NCBI RefSeq assembly: GCF_014648655.1 | Contig: NZ_BMRN01000003.1 | Span: forward strand, 328,335 to 392,334 | DNA from: Streptomyces atratus | GTDB taxonomy: Bacteria; Actinomycetota; Actinomycetes; Streptomycetales; Streptomycetaceae | Length of the DNA: 64,000 nt | Direction: 5' to 3' | In this document: positions 56,198-64,000 of the stretch, piece by piece | Layout: every line of letters begins with the position of its first letter | How positions within the stretch are numbered: the stretch's first letter is position 1 | Program-made: the position numbers and the translations under genes | The notes under the pieces: generated by a model | What the model saw: the letters and a program-made list of their open reading frames with translations, nothing else | What the model was told of the DNA's origin: nothing | The model's database searches: none

Positions 56198-56281
56198 TCA
56201 CCGGCTTGGACAGCCTCGCGACCGCCGCCGGTGTCGCCGGGCGGGCCGCCCGTTCGGCGCATCGGACGAACTCTCTGTCAT
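56198..56281 (-). other. 27-codon leader ORF with strong ribosome site
   Basis: ATG at 56281 with AAGGGG about 7 bases upstream, and a stop (56198-56200) overlapping GTG 56201 of the sigma-like gene as GTGA. It encodes TESSSDAPNGRP then an Arg-rich end. Either a translational coupling leader or the true N-terminus separated by one frameshift. Confidence 0.45.
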
Positions 56282-56397
56282 GAAAGACCCCTTGAGGGCC
56301 CGTACTGGGTGAAAAAGTACATAAACGTATATTGAGCGACACAGCGGTCGTTCGCCTGTTACACGGAATAAGCGCGTGTCGTTGGGAGCATTGCCGT

Positions 56398-58038
56398 GTG
56401 ACCCAAGTGACCGAACGCAGCCCGTCGTTGTCGGCAGAGCAGGGCCGGTCCGCCGTTCTGGCCTTCGCCTTCCTGCGTGGGGCGCTTGCGGCCGGGCTGG
56501 GGCTGAGCGCACTCGCCGTGCTCGTCATGATGCTGTGGATCAGCTCCCCGACTCCCGACAACGGCCCCGGCGGGGCCCTCCATACGGCGGCCGCGCTCTG
56601 GCTGCTCGCCCACGGTGCCGAGCTGATCAGAACCGACACGCTCGGCGGAGCCCCTGCTCCGGTCGGCCTCGTCCCGCTGCTGCTCGCCGTGATGCCGGTG
56701 TGGCTGGTGCACCGTGCGGCCCGGGATGCCCTGGAGCCCGTCGAGGGGCGCCCGGCGCCCCCGGCCGCGGGCGCGTTCGCCATGGTCAGCGGCGGATATC
56801 TGCTGGTCGGAGCCGCTGTCACGTTCTATGCGCGGGGTGGCTCGCTGTCCGTGTACGCACCGTCGTTGCTCTTCCCTTCGGCCGTTGTGGTGATGGGTGC
56901 GGCGGCTGCCGGGGTCTGGACGGCATCGGGGTACCCGATCGCACCGCCGTCCTGGGCGCCGGTGCGCCTGCACGAGAAGCTGGCGCGTACCCGGTTCAGG
57001 GAGCGCGCGGAGACGGTGTGCCGGTCGGCCATGGCCGGGATGACGGTGCTGCTCGGTGGCGGGGCGCTGCTCGTCGCGGTGGCGCTGGTGTGGCATGCGC
57101 AGGCGGTTCAGCAGTCGTTCGTCCAGCTCTCGGGCGACGGGGAGGGCCGGGTCCTGGTATTGCTGCTCGCGTTGGTGCTGGTGCCGAACGCGGCGGTGTG
57201 GGGTGCCGCGTACGGACTCGGGCCGGGCTTTGCGCTCGGTACGGCGTCCGCGGTCACCCCGCTCGCCTTCTCGGGGCGCCCGGCGCTGCCCGTTTTCCCG
57301 TTGCTCGCCGCGGTGCCGGCCCAGGGTCCGGGGACGGTCCTGAACTGGGCGGCCGGGGCGGTGCCGGTCGCGGCCGGTGTGACGGTCGCCTGGTTCACGG
57401 TACGGCGGGCCGCGCCCGCCCATGCCGGGCGGGAGGAGGCGTGGAGCCTGCGGGAGACCGCCCTGACGGCCGGCCTGGGAGCGGTGGGGTGCGGGGTCGG
57501 CACGGCGGCGCTGGCCGCGGCCGCGGGGGGACCGCTCGGCACCGGGGCTCTGGCGGAGTTCGGCCCGGTCTGGTGGCTGACGGGTGTGGCGGCCCTGGCG
57601 TGGACGGCGCTGCTCGGCGTTCCCGTGGCGCTGCTGCTCCGGGCCTGGCGGCTGCGGGGCGGCGACGGGGGATGGCGGGTGGCGGGGGAGGCGGCAGCGG
57701 TGGAGCGCGCGCCCGCGGCTCAGGCGCCTGCGAAGGGCCCCGGGCAGGTGCCTCAGGGGCCGGGTGGCGGCGGCCGGCGGTGGTGGAAGCGGTCCGGGCG
57801 CCGGGGCGAGGACGAGGTGGCCGAGGCGGTGCCCGGACCGGGGATCGTTCGCGTATCCGTCCGAGCTTCGGGGGGCGTACTCGCTGCGGCGGCTTCCCCC
57901 GCAAACGGCGGCGCCGTGCCGGCGTCCGCGGCGGACGCGAGGAGCGACGACTCCGAGCTGTACGACTTCCTGCCGACCGACCCCTGGCACGAACGGACGG
58001 CCCTGCCGGGGGAGGCTGGGCCGTCCGTGGATCCGTAA
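56398..58038 (+). CDS. PerM-like (DUF6350) multi-pass membrane protein
   Basis: 546 residues with about nine membrane helices and a C-terminal cytoplasmic tail of about 110 residues ending [17 protein letters not shown]. tuberculosis places perM (Rv0955), linked to cell division under stress, between sucCD and purNH as here, so the ortholog call rests on synteny plus membrane layout. The GTG at 56398 has GGGAG upstream; the frame opens 22 codons earlier. It is convergent with the next gene, with a 12-base gap and no terminator seen. Confidence 0.83.
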   Translation: MTQVTERSPSLSAEQGRSAVLAFAFLRGALAAGLGLSALAVLVMMLWISSPTPDNGPGGALHTAAALWLLAHGAELIRTDTLGGAPAPVGLVPLLLAVMPVWLVHRAARDALEPVEGRPAPPAAGAFAMVSGGYLLVGAAVTFYARGGSLSVYAPSLLFPSAVVVMGAAAAGVWTASGYPIAPPSWAPVRLHEKLARTRFRERAETVCRSAMAGMTVLLGGGALLVAVALVWHAQAVQQSFVQLSGDGEGRVLVLLLALVLVPNAAVWGAAYGLGPGFALGTASAVTPLAFSGRPALPVFPLLAAVPAQGPGTVLNWAAGAVPVAAGVTVAWFTVRRAAPAHAGREEAWSLRETALTAGLGAVGCGVGTAALAAAAGGPLGTGALAEFGPVWWLTGVAALAWTALLGVPVALLLRAWRLRGGDGGWRVAGEAAAVERAPAAQAPAKGPGQVPQGPGGGGRRWWKRSGRRGEDEVAEAVPGPGIVRVSVRASGGVLAAAASPANGGAVPASAADARSDDSELYDFLPTDPWHERTALPGEAGPSVDP

Positions 58039-58050
58039 ATCCGTGAAGTG

Positions 58051-58959
58051 TCAGTTCTTGACGCCGAAGAAGGGCTCCAGCGGCTTCGGCAGCAGGTCGT
58101 TGCAGGCCAGCTGGCCGGACTTGGTCAGGGCGTCGTTCACACAGGTGTAGTAGTCGCGGTAGACGAGCTGCACCGTGAACGTCGTCGCGACGATCGAGAG
58201 TGCGAGCAGCGCCGTCACCAGGCCGCTGACCGCAGCCGTGGTCTGCTGCCTCCCGTAGCCAGGAGCGGCGGGGGTGCCGGGCGTGGACGCCGGAACACGC
58301 CCGGAACCGGAACCCTGGAGGGGGCCGGCGGCCGGCGTACCGGACGCCGCGGCCGTCCCGGGTGCTCCGGCGGAGCCGGGCGCGGACGCGCCGTTCGACT
58401 TCGCCCGGAGCGAGCTGATCGACCAGTACACGGCGAGTACGCCGAGTAGCAGGGCGATCTCCGGGAAGTCGAAGAGTGCGAAGAAGAAGGCCCACATGCC
58501 GCAGAGCAACGCGTAGCGCGCGCGGCGCTGGGCGGGGTCGGTCGGATCCCAGCGCAGTCCGCCGGAGCTGCCCCCGGGGCCGCCCTGGCCCCCCGGGCGG
58601 CCGCCGAAGCCGCCGCCCTGGCGACCGGGCTGTCGGCTGCTCCACTGGCTGCCCCAGACCGGCCGGTCGTCGGAGGAGTCGCCCTCGGGTGACCCGTCGC
58701 CGTTGCCCCGGCCCCCGTTCCCCTGGTTGTTCCCGTTGCCGTTTTTGGCGTCAGAAGGGTGGCGGGGCTGCCAGGGCTGATCGGGCCGGTCCTCGGGCGG
58801 TGCGGCGAACGGGTTGTCGCCCGCGGGACCGGAAGACCCCGGCGAACGGGAGGAACCGGAGGGGGAAGGGCCCGTGGGGGACTGGCGCTCCCGCAGCATC
58901 AGTGGGGTCCGCTCGGGCAGCGGGTGGCGGGAGGCGGTGCGGCGGCGTCGGTCCGGCAT
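58051..58959 (-). CDS. membrane protein with Gly/Asn-rich N-terminal tail
   Basis: 302 residues. About 145 residues of Pro/Ser/Gly/Asn-rich low complexity ([32 protein letters not shown]) are followed by hydrophobic segments ([35 protein letters not shown]), a disordered Ala/Gly loop, a third segment ([23 protein letters not shown]) and a tail with two Cys ([15 protein letters not shown]). Function unknown. The ATG at 58959 follows GGGGAAG; ATG 58899 is less likely. Confidence 0.8.
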   Translation of the reverse strand: MPDRRRRTASRHPLPERTPLMLRERQSPTGPSPSGSSRSPGSSGPAGDNPFAAPPEDRPDQPWQPRHPSDAKNGNGNNQGNGGRGNGDGSPEGDSSDDRPVWGSQWSSRQPGRQGGGFGGRPGGQGGPGGSSGGLRWDPTDPAQRRARYALLCGMWAFFFALFDFPEIALLLGVLAVYWSISSLRAKSNGASAPGSAGAPGTAAASGTPAAGPLQGSGSGRVPASTPGTPAAPGYGRQQTTAAVSGLVTALLALSIVATTFTVQLVYRDYYTCVNDALTKSGQLACNDLLPKPLEPFFGVKN

Positions 58960-59290
58960 ATGGTGAACGTCTTCCCCATCTCGTCATTTCCGCCCTGCGG
59001 ACGGTTCCCTGTCCCCTGACGCTACCTCCCGGCCAGGAGGAGCCGAAAGCTGGGAGCGCGGCTCAGGTGGCCGATACCCGTCACCACGGACCCTCTCGCG
59101 CTTCGCCGCGGCCGACCCGCAGTCGGCCTGCGGCCTCTCACCCCCGTCCCGTGGGGGTCCCCCGAGGTGCCGGTATCGTTGCTGGCGGTCGGCTCGTTCG
59201 TAGAGTTCCCCGTATCGAGGGGCTCGATTCTTTCGTACGACCATACAAATCAGCGTTGCTCTGCTTCACCACGCGAGAAAGGGCCCAGCC

Positions 59291-59947
59291 GTGGCCTCCC
59301 CGCCCCCCTCCGCCGCACCGGCCCGTCTGGTCGTGCTGGTCTCCGGCTCCGGTACGAATCTCCAAGCCCTGCTCGACGCCATCGGTGACGACCCCGAGGG
59401 CTTCGGCGCACAGGTCGTCGCGGTCGGCGCCGACCGCTCCGGCATCGTCGGCCTGGAGCGGGCGGAGCGCGCCGGACTGCCGACCTTCGTGTGCAGGGTC
59501 AAGGATCATGCCACCCGCGAGGAGTGGGACGCGGCACTCGCGGCCGCGACGGCCGAGCACCGCCCGGACCTCGTGGTGTCCGCGGGATTCATGAAGATCG
59601 TGGGCAAGGAGTTCCTCGCCCGGTTCGGCGGCCGGTTCATCAACACCCACCCCGCCCTGCTCCCCAGCTTTCCCGGTGCCCATGGGGTGCGTGACGCACT
59701 CGCGTACGGCGTGAAGGTCACCGGGTGCACCGTCCACTTCGTCGACGACGGCGTCGACACCGGTCCGATCATCGCGCAGGGCGTGGTCGAGGTGGCCGAA
59801 GAGGACACGGCGGAGGGCGAAGCCGCTCTCCACGAACGCATCAAGGAAGTCGAGCGCAAGCTGCTCGTCGAGGCCGTGGGGCGGCTCGCCCGTGACGGCT
59901 ATCGCATTGAGGGACGAAAGGTTCATCTCGGTCATGTCGGTGAATAA
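59291..59947 (+). CDS. purN: phosphoribosylglycinamide formyltransferase
   Basis: 218 residues. N-terminal [18 protein letters not shown], catalytic [15 protein letters not shown] with the Asn-His-Asp set and later [13 protein letters not shown]. It transfers formyl from 10-formyl-THF to GAR in purine synthesis. GTG start with AAAGGG upstream. It overlaps purH by 14 bases, so the two are translated together. Confidence 0.96.
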   Translation: MASPPPSAAPARLVVLVSGSGTNLQALLDAIGDDPEGFGAQVVAVGADRSGIVGLERAERAGLPTFVCRVKDHATREEWDAALAAATAEHRPDLVVSAGFMKIVGKEFLARFGGRFINTHPALLPSFPGAHGVRDALAYGVKVTGCTVHFVDDGVDTGPIIAQGVVEVAEEDTAEGEAALHERIKEVERKLLVEAVGRLARDGYRIEGRKVHLGHVGE

Positions 59948-61487
59948 GCCCATCCGCCGCGCCCTGGTCAGTGTCTACGACAAGACGGGGCTCGAAGACC
60001 TCGCCCGCGGTCTGCACGAGGCGGGTGTCGAGCTCGTCTCCACCGGCTCCACCGCCGGGAGGATCGCTGCTGCCGGGGTGCCGGTCACCAAGGTCGAGGA
60101 GCTCACCGGTTTCCCCGAGTGCCTCGACGGCCGCGTCAAGACGCTGCACCCGCGCGTCCACGCCGGCATCCTCGCGGACCTGCGCCTGGACGCCCACCGT
60201 GAGCAGCTCGCCGAGCTGGGTGTGGAGCCTTTCGACCTGGTGGTCGTCAACCTGTACCCGTTCAAGGAGACCGTCGCCTCCGGCGCGTCCGCCGACGAGT
60301 GCGTGGAGCAGATCGACATCGGCGGACCGTCCATGGTCCGCGCCGCCGCCAAGAACCACCCGTCCGTGGCCGTCGTCACCAGCCCCGAGCGGTACGCCGA
60401 CGTCCTCGCCGCGGTCAAGGCGGGGGGCTTCGACCTGACCGCCCGCAAGCGCCTGGCCGCCGAGGCGTTCCAGCACACCGCCGCGTACGACGTGGCCGTG
60501 GCCTCCTGGTTCGCCGACGACTACGCTGCGGCCGACGACTCGGGCTTCCCGGACTTCTTCGGTGCTACGTATGAGCGCAGCAACGTCCTGCGGTACGGCG
60601 AGAACCCGCACCAGCCCGCCGCGCTCTACACCTCCGGCGCCGGTGGTCTGGCCGAGGCGGAGCAGCTGCACGGCAAGGAGATGTCGTACAACAACTACAC
60701 GGACACCGACGCCGCGCGCCGGGCCGCGTACGACCACGCCGAGCCGTGCGTCGCGATCATCAAGCACGCCAACCCGTGCGGCATCGCGATCGCCGACGAC
60801 GTCGCCGAGGCCCACCGCAACGCGCACGCCTGTGACCCGCTGTCGGCCTTCGGCGGTGTCATCGCCGTCAACCGTCCGGTGACCGTCGCCATGGCCGAGC
60901 AGGTCGCGGAGATCTTCACCGAGGTCATCGTCGCCCCGGCGTACGAAGACGGCGCGGTCGAGATCCTGGCCCGCAAGAAGAATATCCGTGTGCTGCGCTG
61001 CCCCGACGCCCCGACCGCCCCGGTCGAGGTCAAGCCGATCGACGGCGGTGCGCTGCTCCAGGTCACCGACCGCCTCCAGGCCGAGGGCGACGACCCGGCC
61101 AACTGGACCCTCGCCACCGGTGAGGCCCTGACCGCGGACGAGCTGAAGGAGCTCGCCTTCGCGTGGAAGGCCTGCCGCGCGGTCAAGTCCAACGCGATCC
61201 TGCTCGCCAAGGACGGCGCCTCGGTCGGCGTCGGCATGGGCCAGGTCAACCGCGTCGACTCCGCGAAGCTGGCCGTCGAGCGGGCGGGCGAGGAGCGCGC
61301 CCGCGGTGCGTACGCCGCCTCCGACGCGTTCTTCCCGTTCCCGGACGGGCTGGAGATCCTGACCGCCGCGGGCATCAAGGCCGTGGCCCAGCCGGGCGGT
61401 TCGGTCCGTGACGAGCTGGTCGTCGAGGCCGCGAAGAAGGCGGGCGTGACGATGTACTTCACGGGTACGCGCCACTTCTTCCACTGA
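59934..61487 (+). CDS. purH: bifunctional AICAR transformylase / IMP cyclohydrolase
   Basis: 517 residues. An MGS-like cyclohydrolase domain ([41 protein letters not shown]) and an AICARFT domain ([43 protein letters not shown]). It makes IMP, the substrate of guaB in the same window. ATG 59934 gives the normal N-terminus; an in-frame GTG at 59892 would add 14 residues. Confidence 0.96.
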   Translation: MSVNKPIRRALVSVYDKTGLEDLARGLHEAGVELVSTGSTAGRIAAAGVPVTKVEELTGFPECLDGRVKTLHPRVHAGILADLRLDAHREQLAELGVEPFDLVVVNLYPFKETVASGASADECVEQIDIGGPSMVRAAAKNHPSVAVVTSPERYADVLAAVKAGGFDLTARKRLAAEAFQHTAAYDVAVASWFADDYAAADDSGFPDFFGATYERSNVLRYGENPHQPAALYTSGAGGLAEAEQLHGKEMSYNNYTDTDAARRAAYDHAEPCVAIIKHANPCGIAIADDVAEAHRNAHACDPLSAFGGVIAVNRPVTVAMAEQVAEIFTEVIVAPAYEDGAVEILARKKNIRVLRCPDAPTAPVEVKPIDGGALLQVTDRLQAEGDDPANWTLATGEALTADELKELAFAWKACRAVKSNAILLAKDGASVGVGMGQVNRVDSAKLAVERAGEERARGAYAASDAFFPFPDGLEILTAAGIKAVAQPGGSVRDELVVEAAKKAGVTMYFTGTRHFFH

Positions 61488-61520
61488 CACGAGTCGCACC
61501 CGGGCAGCCCGGGTAAGACG

Positions 61521-61567
61521 GAAGGCCGCCAACCCCCCCCGGAACGATCGGGGGATTGGCGGCCTTC
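61521..61567. terminator. bidirectional terminator after purH
   Basis: 12-bp perfect stem (61521-61532 with 61556-61567) extended by inner C/G pairs, between convergent genes. Confidence 0.8.
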
Positions 61568-61602
61568 GCCATGCAGTGAGGGTGGTTACACCTTCAGCAT
61601 GC

Positions 61603-62376
61603 TCACTTCGTCTTGATGACGATCGTGCTGCCCGCGCGGTCGTGCCAGCCCTGGAGCTTGCCCGAGTTGTCGAAGAAGGGGGAGAGGTAGACCAGCAGCG
61701 TGCCGAGACCGCAGAAGAGCGAGCCGACCATCGGGATGATCCAGCGGATGAAGCCCGCACCCAGACCGGGGGCCTGGCCGGTGCTCTCCTTGACGACCTT
61801 GACGTTGAGGACCATCTTGCCGAGCGTGGCGCCCCAGATGGAGACCATCAGCCACTCGTAGAGCAGCGCGATCAGCGCGAACACGGCGATGAAGCCGAAG
61901 AAGCCCGCGACGATGCCGACGCTGGCGTCGGCCGCGTCGTTCATGCACTGGGTGTAGGACTCGGTGCCGTACGAGTAGCTGCTGCAGTCGTCGATGGACT
62001 TCGAGGCGCCCACGAGGCCCGCGACGCCGATCGCCGAGAAGATCATGTAGAGGATGAAGTACGCGACACCGTCCAGGGCACGCGCGCCCAGGCGACGCCC
62101 CATCGTGGCGAGTTCGACGGTGCCGAGGCCCGCGACGTTGATGTAGCCGTTGTTGGCCTGGAGGGTGCCGCCCGGCTGCTGGGGCGGGTAGCCGTAACCC
62201 GGCTGGCCCGGCTGCTGGCCCGGCTGCTGCGGGTAGCCGTAGCCCGGCTGGCCCTGCGGCGGCACGCCCTGAGGTGCCTGCTGCGGGTAGCCGTAACCGG
62301 GCTGGCCCTGCGGCGGCTGGTTCGGCTGCTGGCCGTAGGGGTTGTTCGGATTCGGGTTCGGGTCGCCGAAACTCAT
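61603..62376 (-). CDS. RDD-family membrane protein with Pro/Gln/Gly-Tyr tail
   Basis: 257 residues. An N-terminal tail of about 70 residues with repeated GQPGYGYPQQ units, then an RDD domain (GRRLGARALDGVAYFILYMIF ... TLGKMVLNVKVVKESTG), with three to four membrane helices and a Cys pair in an external loop. RDD proteins have been linked to ion transport or antiport; nothing here proves a substrate. GGAGGAA sits 7-8 bases before the ATG. The tail resembles that of the gene at 5266. Upstream, 62377-62601 contains AT-rich promoter DNA of folD. Confidence 0.85.
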   Translation of the reverse strand: MSFGDPNPNPNNPYGQQPNQPPQGQPGYGYPQQAPQGVPPQGQPGYGYPQQPGQQPGQPGYGYPPQQPGGTLQANNGYINVAGLGTVELATMGRRLGARALDGVAYFILYMIFSAIGVAGLVGASKSIDDCSSYSYGTESYTQCMNDAADASVGIVAGFFGFIAVFALIALLYEWLMVSIWGATLGKMVLNVKVVKESTGQAPGLGAGFIRWIIPMVGSLFCGLGTLLVYLSPFFDNSGKLQGWHDRAGSTIVIKTK

Positions 62377-62601
62377 CTGGGCGTTCCTCCAACGTGCATG
62401 CGGGGACGATGCGGCCGCACGGAGGAAAGAAAGGTCAGTGGTCCGCCCCCCGGTACTACTGCGGCACTGCGGCAATAATCGTTATAAACGAAATGTAAGT
62501 TTGTCCAGTCGCGGCGCTTGCTTGTTGCGCAAGTGCAACATCGCGCCAACGTCCGAGGCCTGAATTGGTACGCGGGTGGGGTCATCCGCGAGTATGGGGA
62601 C

Positions 62602-63465
62602 ATGACTGCCCAGATTCTCGATGGCAAGGCCACCGCAGCCGCGATCAAGTCCGATCTCACCGTCCGCGTGGCGGCCCTCAAGGCACAGGGCATCACCCCT
62701 GGCCTGGGAACCCTGCTCGTCGGGGACGACCCGGGCAGCCGGTGGTACGTGAACGGCAAGCACCGTGACTGCGCACAGGTCGGCATCGGCTCCATCCAGC
62801 GCGAACTCCCCGACACCGCCACCCAGGAGGAGATCGAGGACGTCGTACGGGAGCTCAACGCCAACCCCGAGTGCACGGGGTACATCGTGCAGCTTCCCCT
62901 GCCCAAGGGGATCGACACCAACCGCGTCCTGGAACTGATGGATCCGGCCAAGGACGCCGACGGCCTCCACCCGATGAACCTCGGGCGGCTCGTACTGAAC
63001 GAGACGGGCCCGCTGCCCTGCACCCCGCAGGGCGTCGTCCAACTGCTCCGCCACCACGACGTGGAGATCAACGGGGCACACGTCGTGGTCGTCGGCCGCG
63101 GTGTCACCATCGGCCGCTCGATCCCGCTGCTGCTGACCCGGAAGTCCGAGAACGCCACCGTCACCCAGTGCCACACCGGTACGCGTGACCTCTCCGCCCA
63201 GCTCAAGCAGGCCGACATCATCGTCGCCGCCGCCGGAGTGCCGCACATCATCAAGCCCGAGGACGTGAAGCCGGGCGCGGCCGTGCTCGACGTCGGCGTC
63301 AGCCGGGACGAGCACGGCAAGATCGTCGGGGACGTGCACCCTGGCGTGGCCGAGGTCGCCGCCTGGATCTCCCCGAACCCGGGCGGTGTCGGCCCGATGA
63401 CCCGCGCCCAGCTGCTCGTCAACGTGGTCGAGGCGGCCGAGCGCAACGCAGCCGACGCCGTCTGA
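62602..63465 (+). CDS. folD: methylenetetrahydrofolate dehydrogenase / cyclohydrolase
   Basis: 287 residues. [17 protein letters not shown] (catalytic Lys), [17 protein letters not shown], the Rossmann [17 protein letters not shown] and [14 protein letters not shown] signatures are all present. It makes 10-formyl-THF for purN and purH. A weak G-rich site lies 2-5 bases before the ATG; a longer frame from 62518 has no start signal. Confidence 0.96.
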   Translation: MTAQILDGKATAAAIKSDLTVRVAALKAQGITPGLGTLLVGDDPGSRWYVNGKHRDCAQVGIGSIQRELPDTATQEEIEDVVRELNANPECTGYIVQLPLPKGIDTNRVLELMDPAKDADGLHPMNLGRLVLNETGPLPCTPQGVVQLLRHHDVEINGAHVVVVGRGVTIGRSIPLLLTRKSENATVTQCHTGTRDLSAQLKQADIIVAAAGVPHIIKPEDVKPGAAVLDVGVSRDEHGKIVGDVHPGVAEVAAWISPNPGGVGPMTRAQLLVNVVEAAERNAADAV

Positions 63466-63494
63466 GCCGGCTGACCCGATCCGGAAGGAACCCC

Positions 63495-64000
63495 ATGGGT
63501 GCTGGTACGAGTCCTGCCGACCCGGCCGCCGAGGCGGACGGGACGTCTCCGGTGCCGTCGGACGCGGACGTGCCCGGTGCGGGCGCGGCGGACGAGGCTG
63601 CGCCGGATCGGGCTGCGACCCGTGAGGGCGCTGCTTCGGAGGGTGCTGCTCGCGAGGGGGCGGTCGTCCGGGCGGATGCGGACTTCGATGCCGACGCCGA
63701 TGAGGACTCCGGCGACGCGGACCGGGGCGAGGACACCCGCCCGGAGGCTGTCGCTGCCGCCGGTTCCGGCAGCGGCGCCCCGGCCGGCGCACCGCACGGC
63801 GGTCCGCGTCCGTCGCGGAGGTTCCCGTCGTTCACCCGGGACACCGCGCGCCCCGAGGGCGGTGGCCGTGCCGCGTCCGGGGACGCGCCCGCCCCGGCCC
63901 GGCAGTGGCCGCTGCTCGCCGTGCTCTGCACGGCCGGGATCGGGCTGCTGATCGTGGCCGTCGACCCCTTCGCAGAGGCCTTCAGGATCGGCACGATGCT
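63495..64000 (+). CDS. DUF3017-like membrane protein, truncated by the window end
   Basis: At least 168 residues, reading frame open at the right edge. About 135 residues of Ala/Asp/Gly/Glu-rich disordered sequence precede RQWPLLAVLCTAGIGLLIVAVDPFAEAFRIGTM, which resembles the start of the DUF3017 membrane domain found after folD in Streptomyces. GGAAGGAA precedes the ATG by about 5 bases. Confidence 0.78.
   Translation, partial: MGAGTSPADPAAEADGTSPVPSDADVPGAGAADEAAPDRAATREGAASEGAAREGAVVRADADFDADADEDSGDADRGEDTRPEAVAAAGSGSGAPAGAPHGGPRPSRRFPSFTRDTARPEGGGRAASGDAPAPARQWPLLAVLCTAGIGLLIVAVDPFAEAFRIGTM

Overview
The window is a high-GC chromosomal segment from a Streptomyces-type actinomycete. The evidence is strong third-position G/C bias, frequent GTG starts and short purine-rich ribosome sites, the divergent developmental pair whiD/bldM, LAxTG sortase substrates, and a c-di-AMP riboswitch in front of a cell-wall hydrolase. 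From memory, the order from whiD through bldM, guaB, guaA, sucCD, purNH and folD follows the core chromosome of S. coelicolor. Parts also follow Mycobacterium tuberculosis (whiB3-sigD-guaB2-guaB3-choD, and sucCD-perM-purN-purH). I see no insertion sequence, phage, CRISPR array, tRNA or rRNA.

Layout. 1-5250: whiD (minus) diverges from bldM (plus), followed by a SigD/ShbA-type sigma factor and two IMP dehydrogenase family genes. 5250-10350: a small membrane protein, a nucleotide-sugar dehydrogenase lacking its catalytic cysteine, glpD and a secreted serine hydrolase. 10450-17210: three consecutive transmembrane Ser/Thr kinase genes, the middle one a pseudokinase with a large acidic insert. 17350-23200: an aldehyde dehydrogenase, a GMC oxidoreductase with a four-cysteine cluster, and two sortase substrates (81 and 575 residues). 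23600-28900: chorismate mutase, guaA, a class II aldolase-like protein, a membrane protein and a DoxX protein. 28800-32570: a PspC/toastrack-like envelope-stress module with a PspC histidine kinase and response regulator. 32575-42015: an acetyltransferase, two NlpC/P60 hydrolases, the PcrA helicase, an M23 peptidase with a long disordered cytoplasmic tail, and a lipase. 42448: icmB-type cobalamin subunit. 43380-51970: a five-gene SWIM / DUF5691 / MoxR / DUF5682 / VWA module with a small MmpS-like lipoprotein. 52080-52680: a frameshifted secreted-protein gene. 52965-64000: sucC, sucD, a membrane-tethered sigma-like protein, a PerM-like membrane protein, purN, purH, an RDD protein, folD and the start of a DUF3017-like gene.

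How the parts work together. guaB and guaA make GMP from IMP. purN and purH supply IMP, folD supplies the formyl-folate they need, and sucCD belongs to the TCA cycle. whiD and bldM control sporulation. The kinases, PspC system, sortase substrates and peptidoglycan hydrolases form a strong cell-envelope theme. The best candidates for undescribed biology are the MoxR/VWA/SWIM/DUF5682/DUF5691 module (comparable to E. coli yehLMPQ), the kinase-pseudokinase-kinase cluster with a shared extracellular domain, and the membrane-tethered sigma-like protein.

Limits: all family calls come from reading motifs by eye, with no database search. Starts were chosen from ribosome-site spacing and family alignment. 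Sigma-site and operator calls are pattern matches only.
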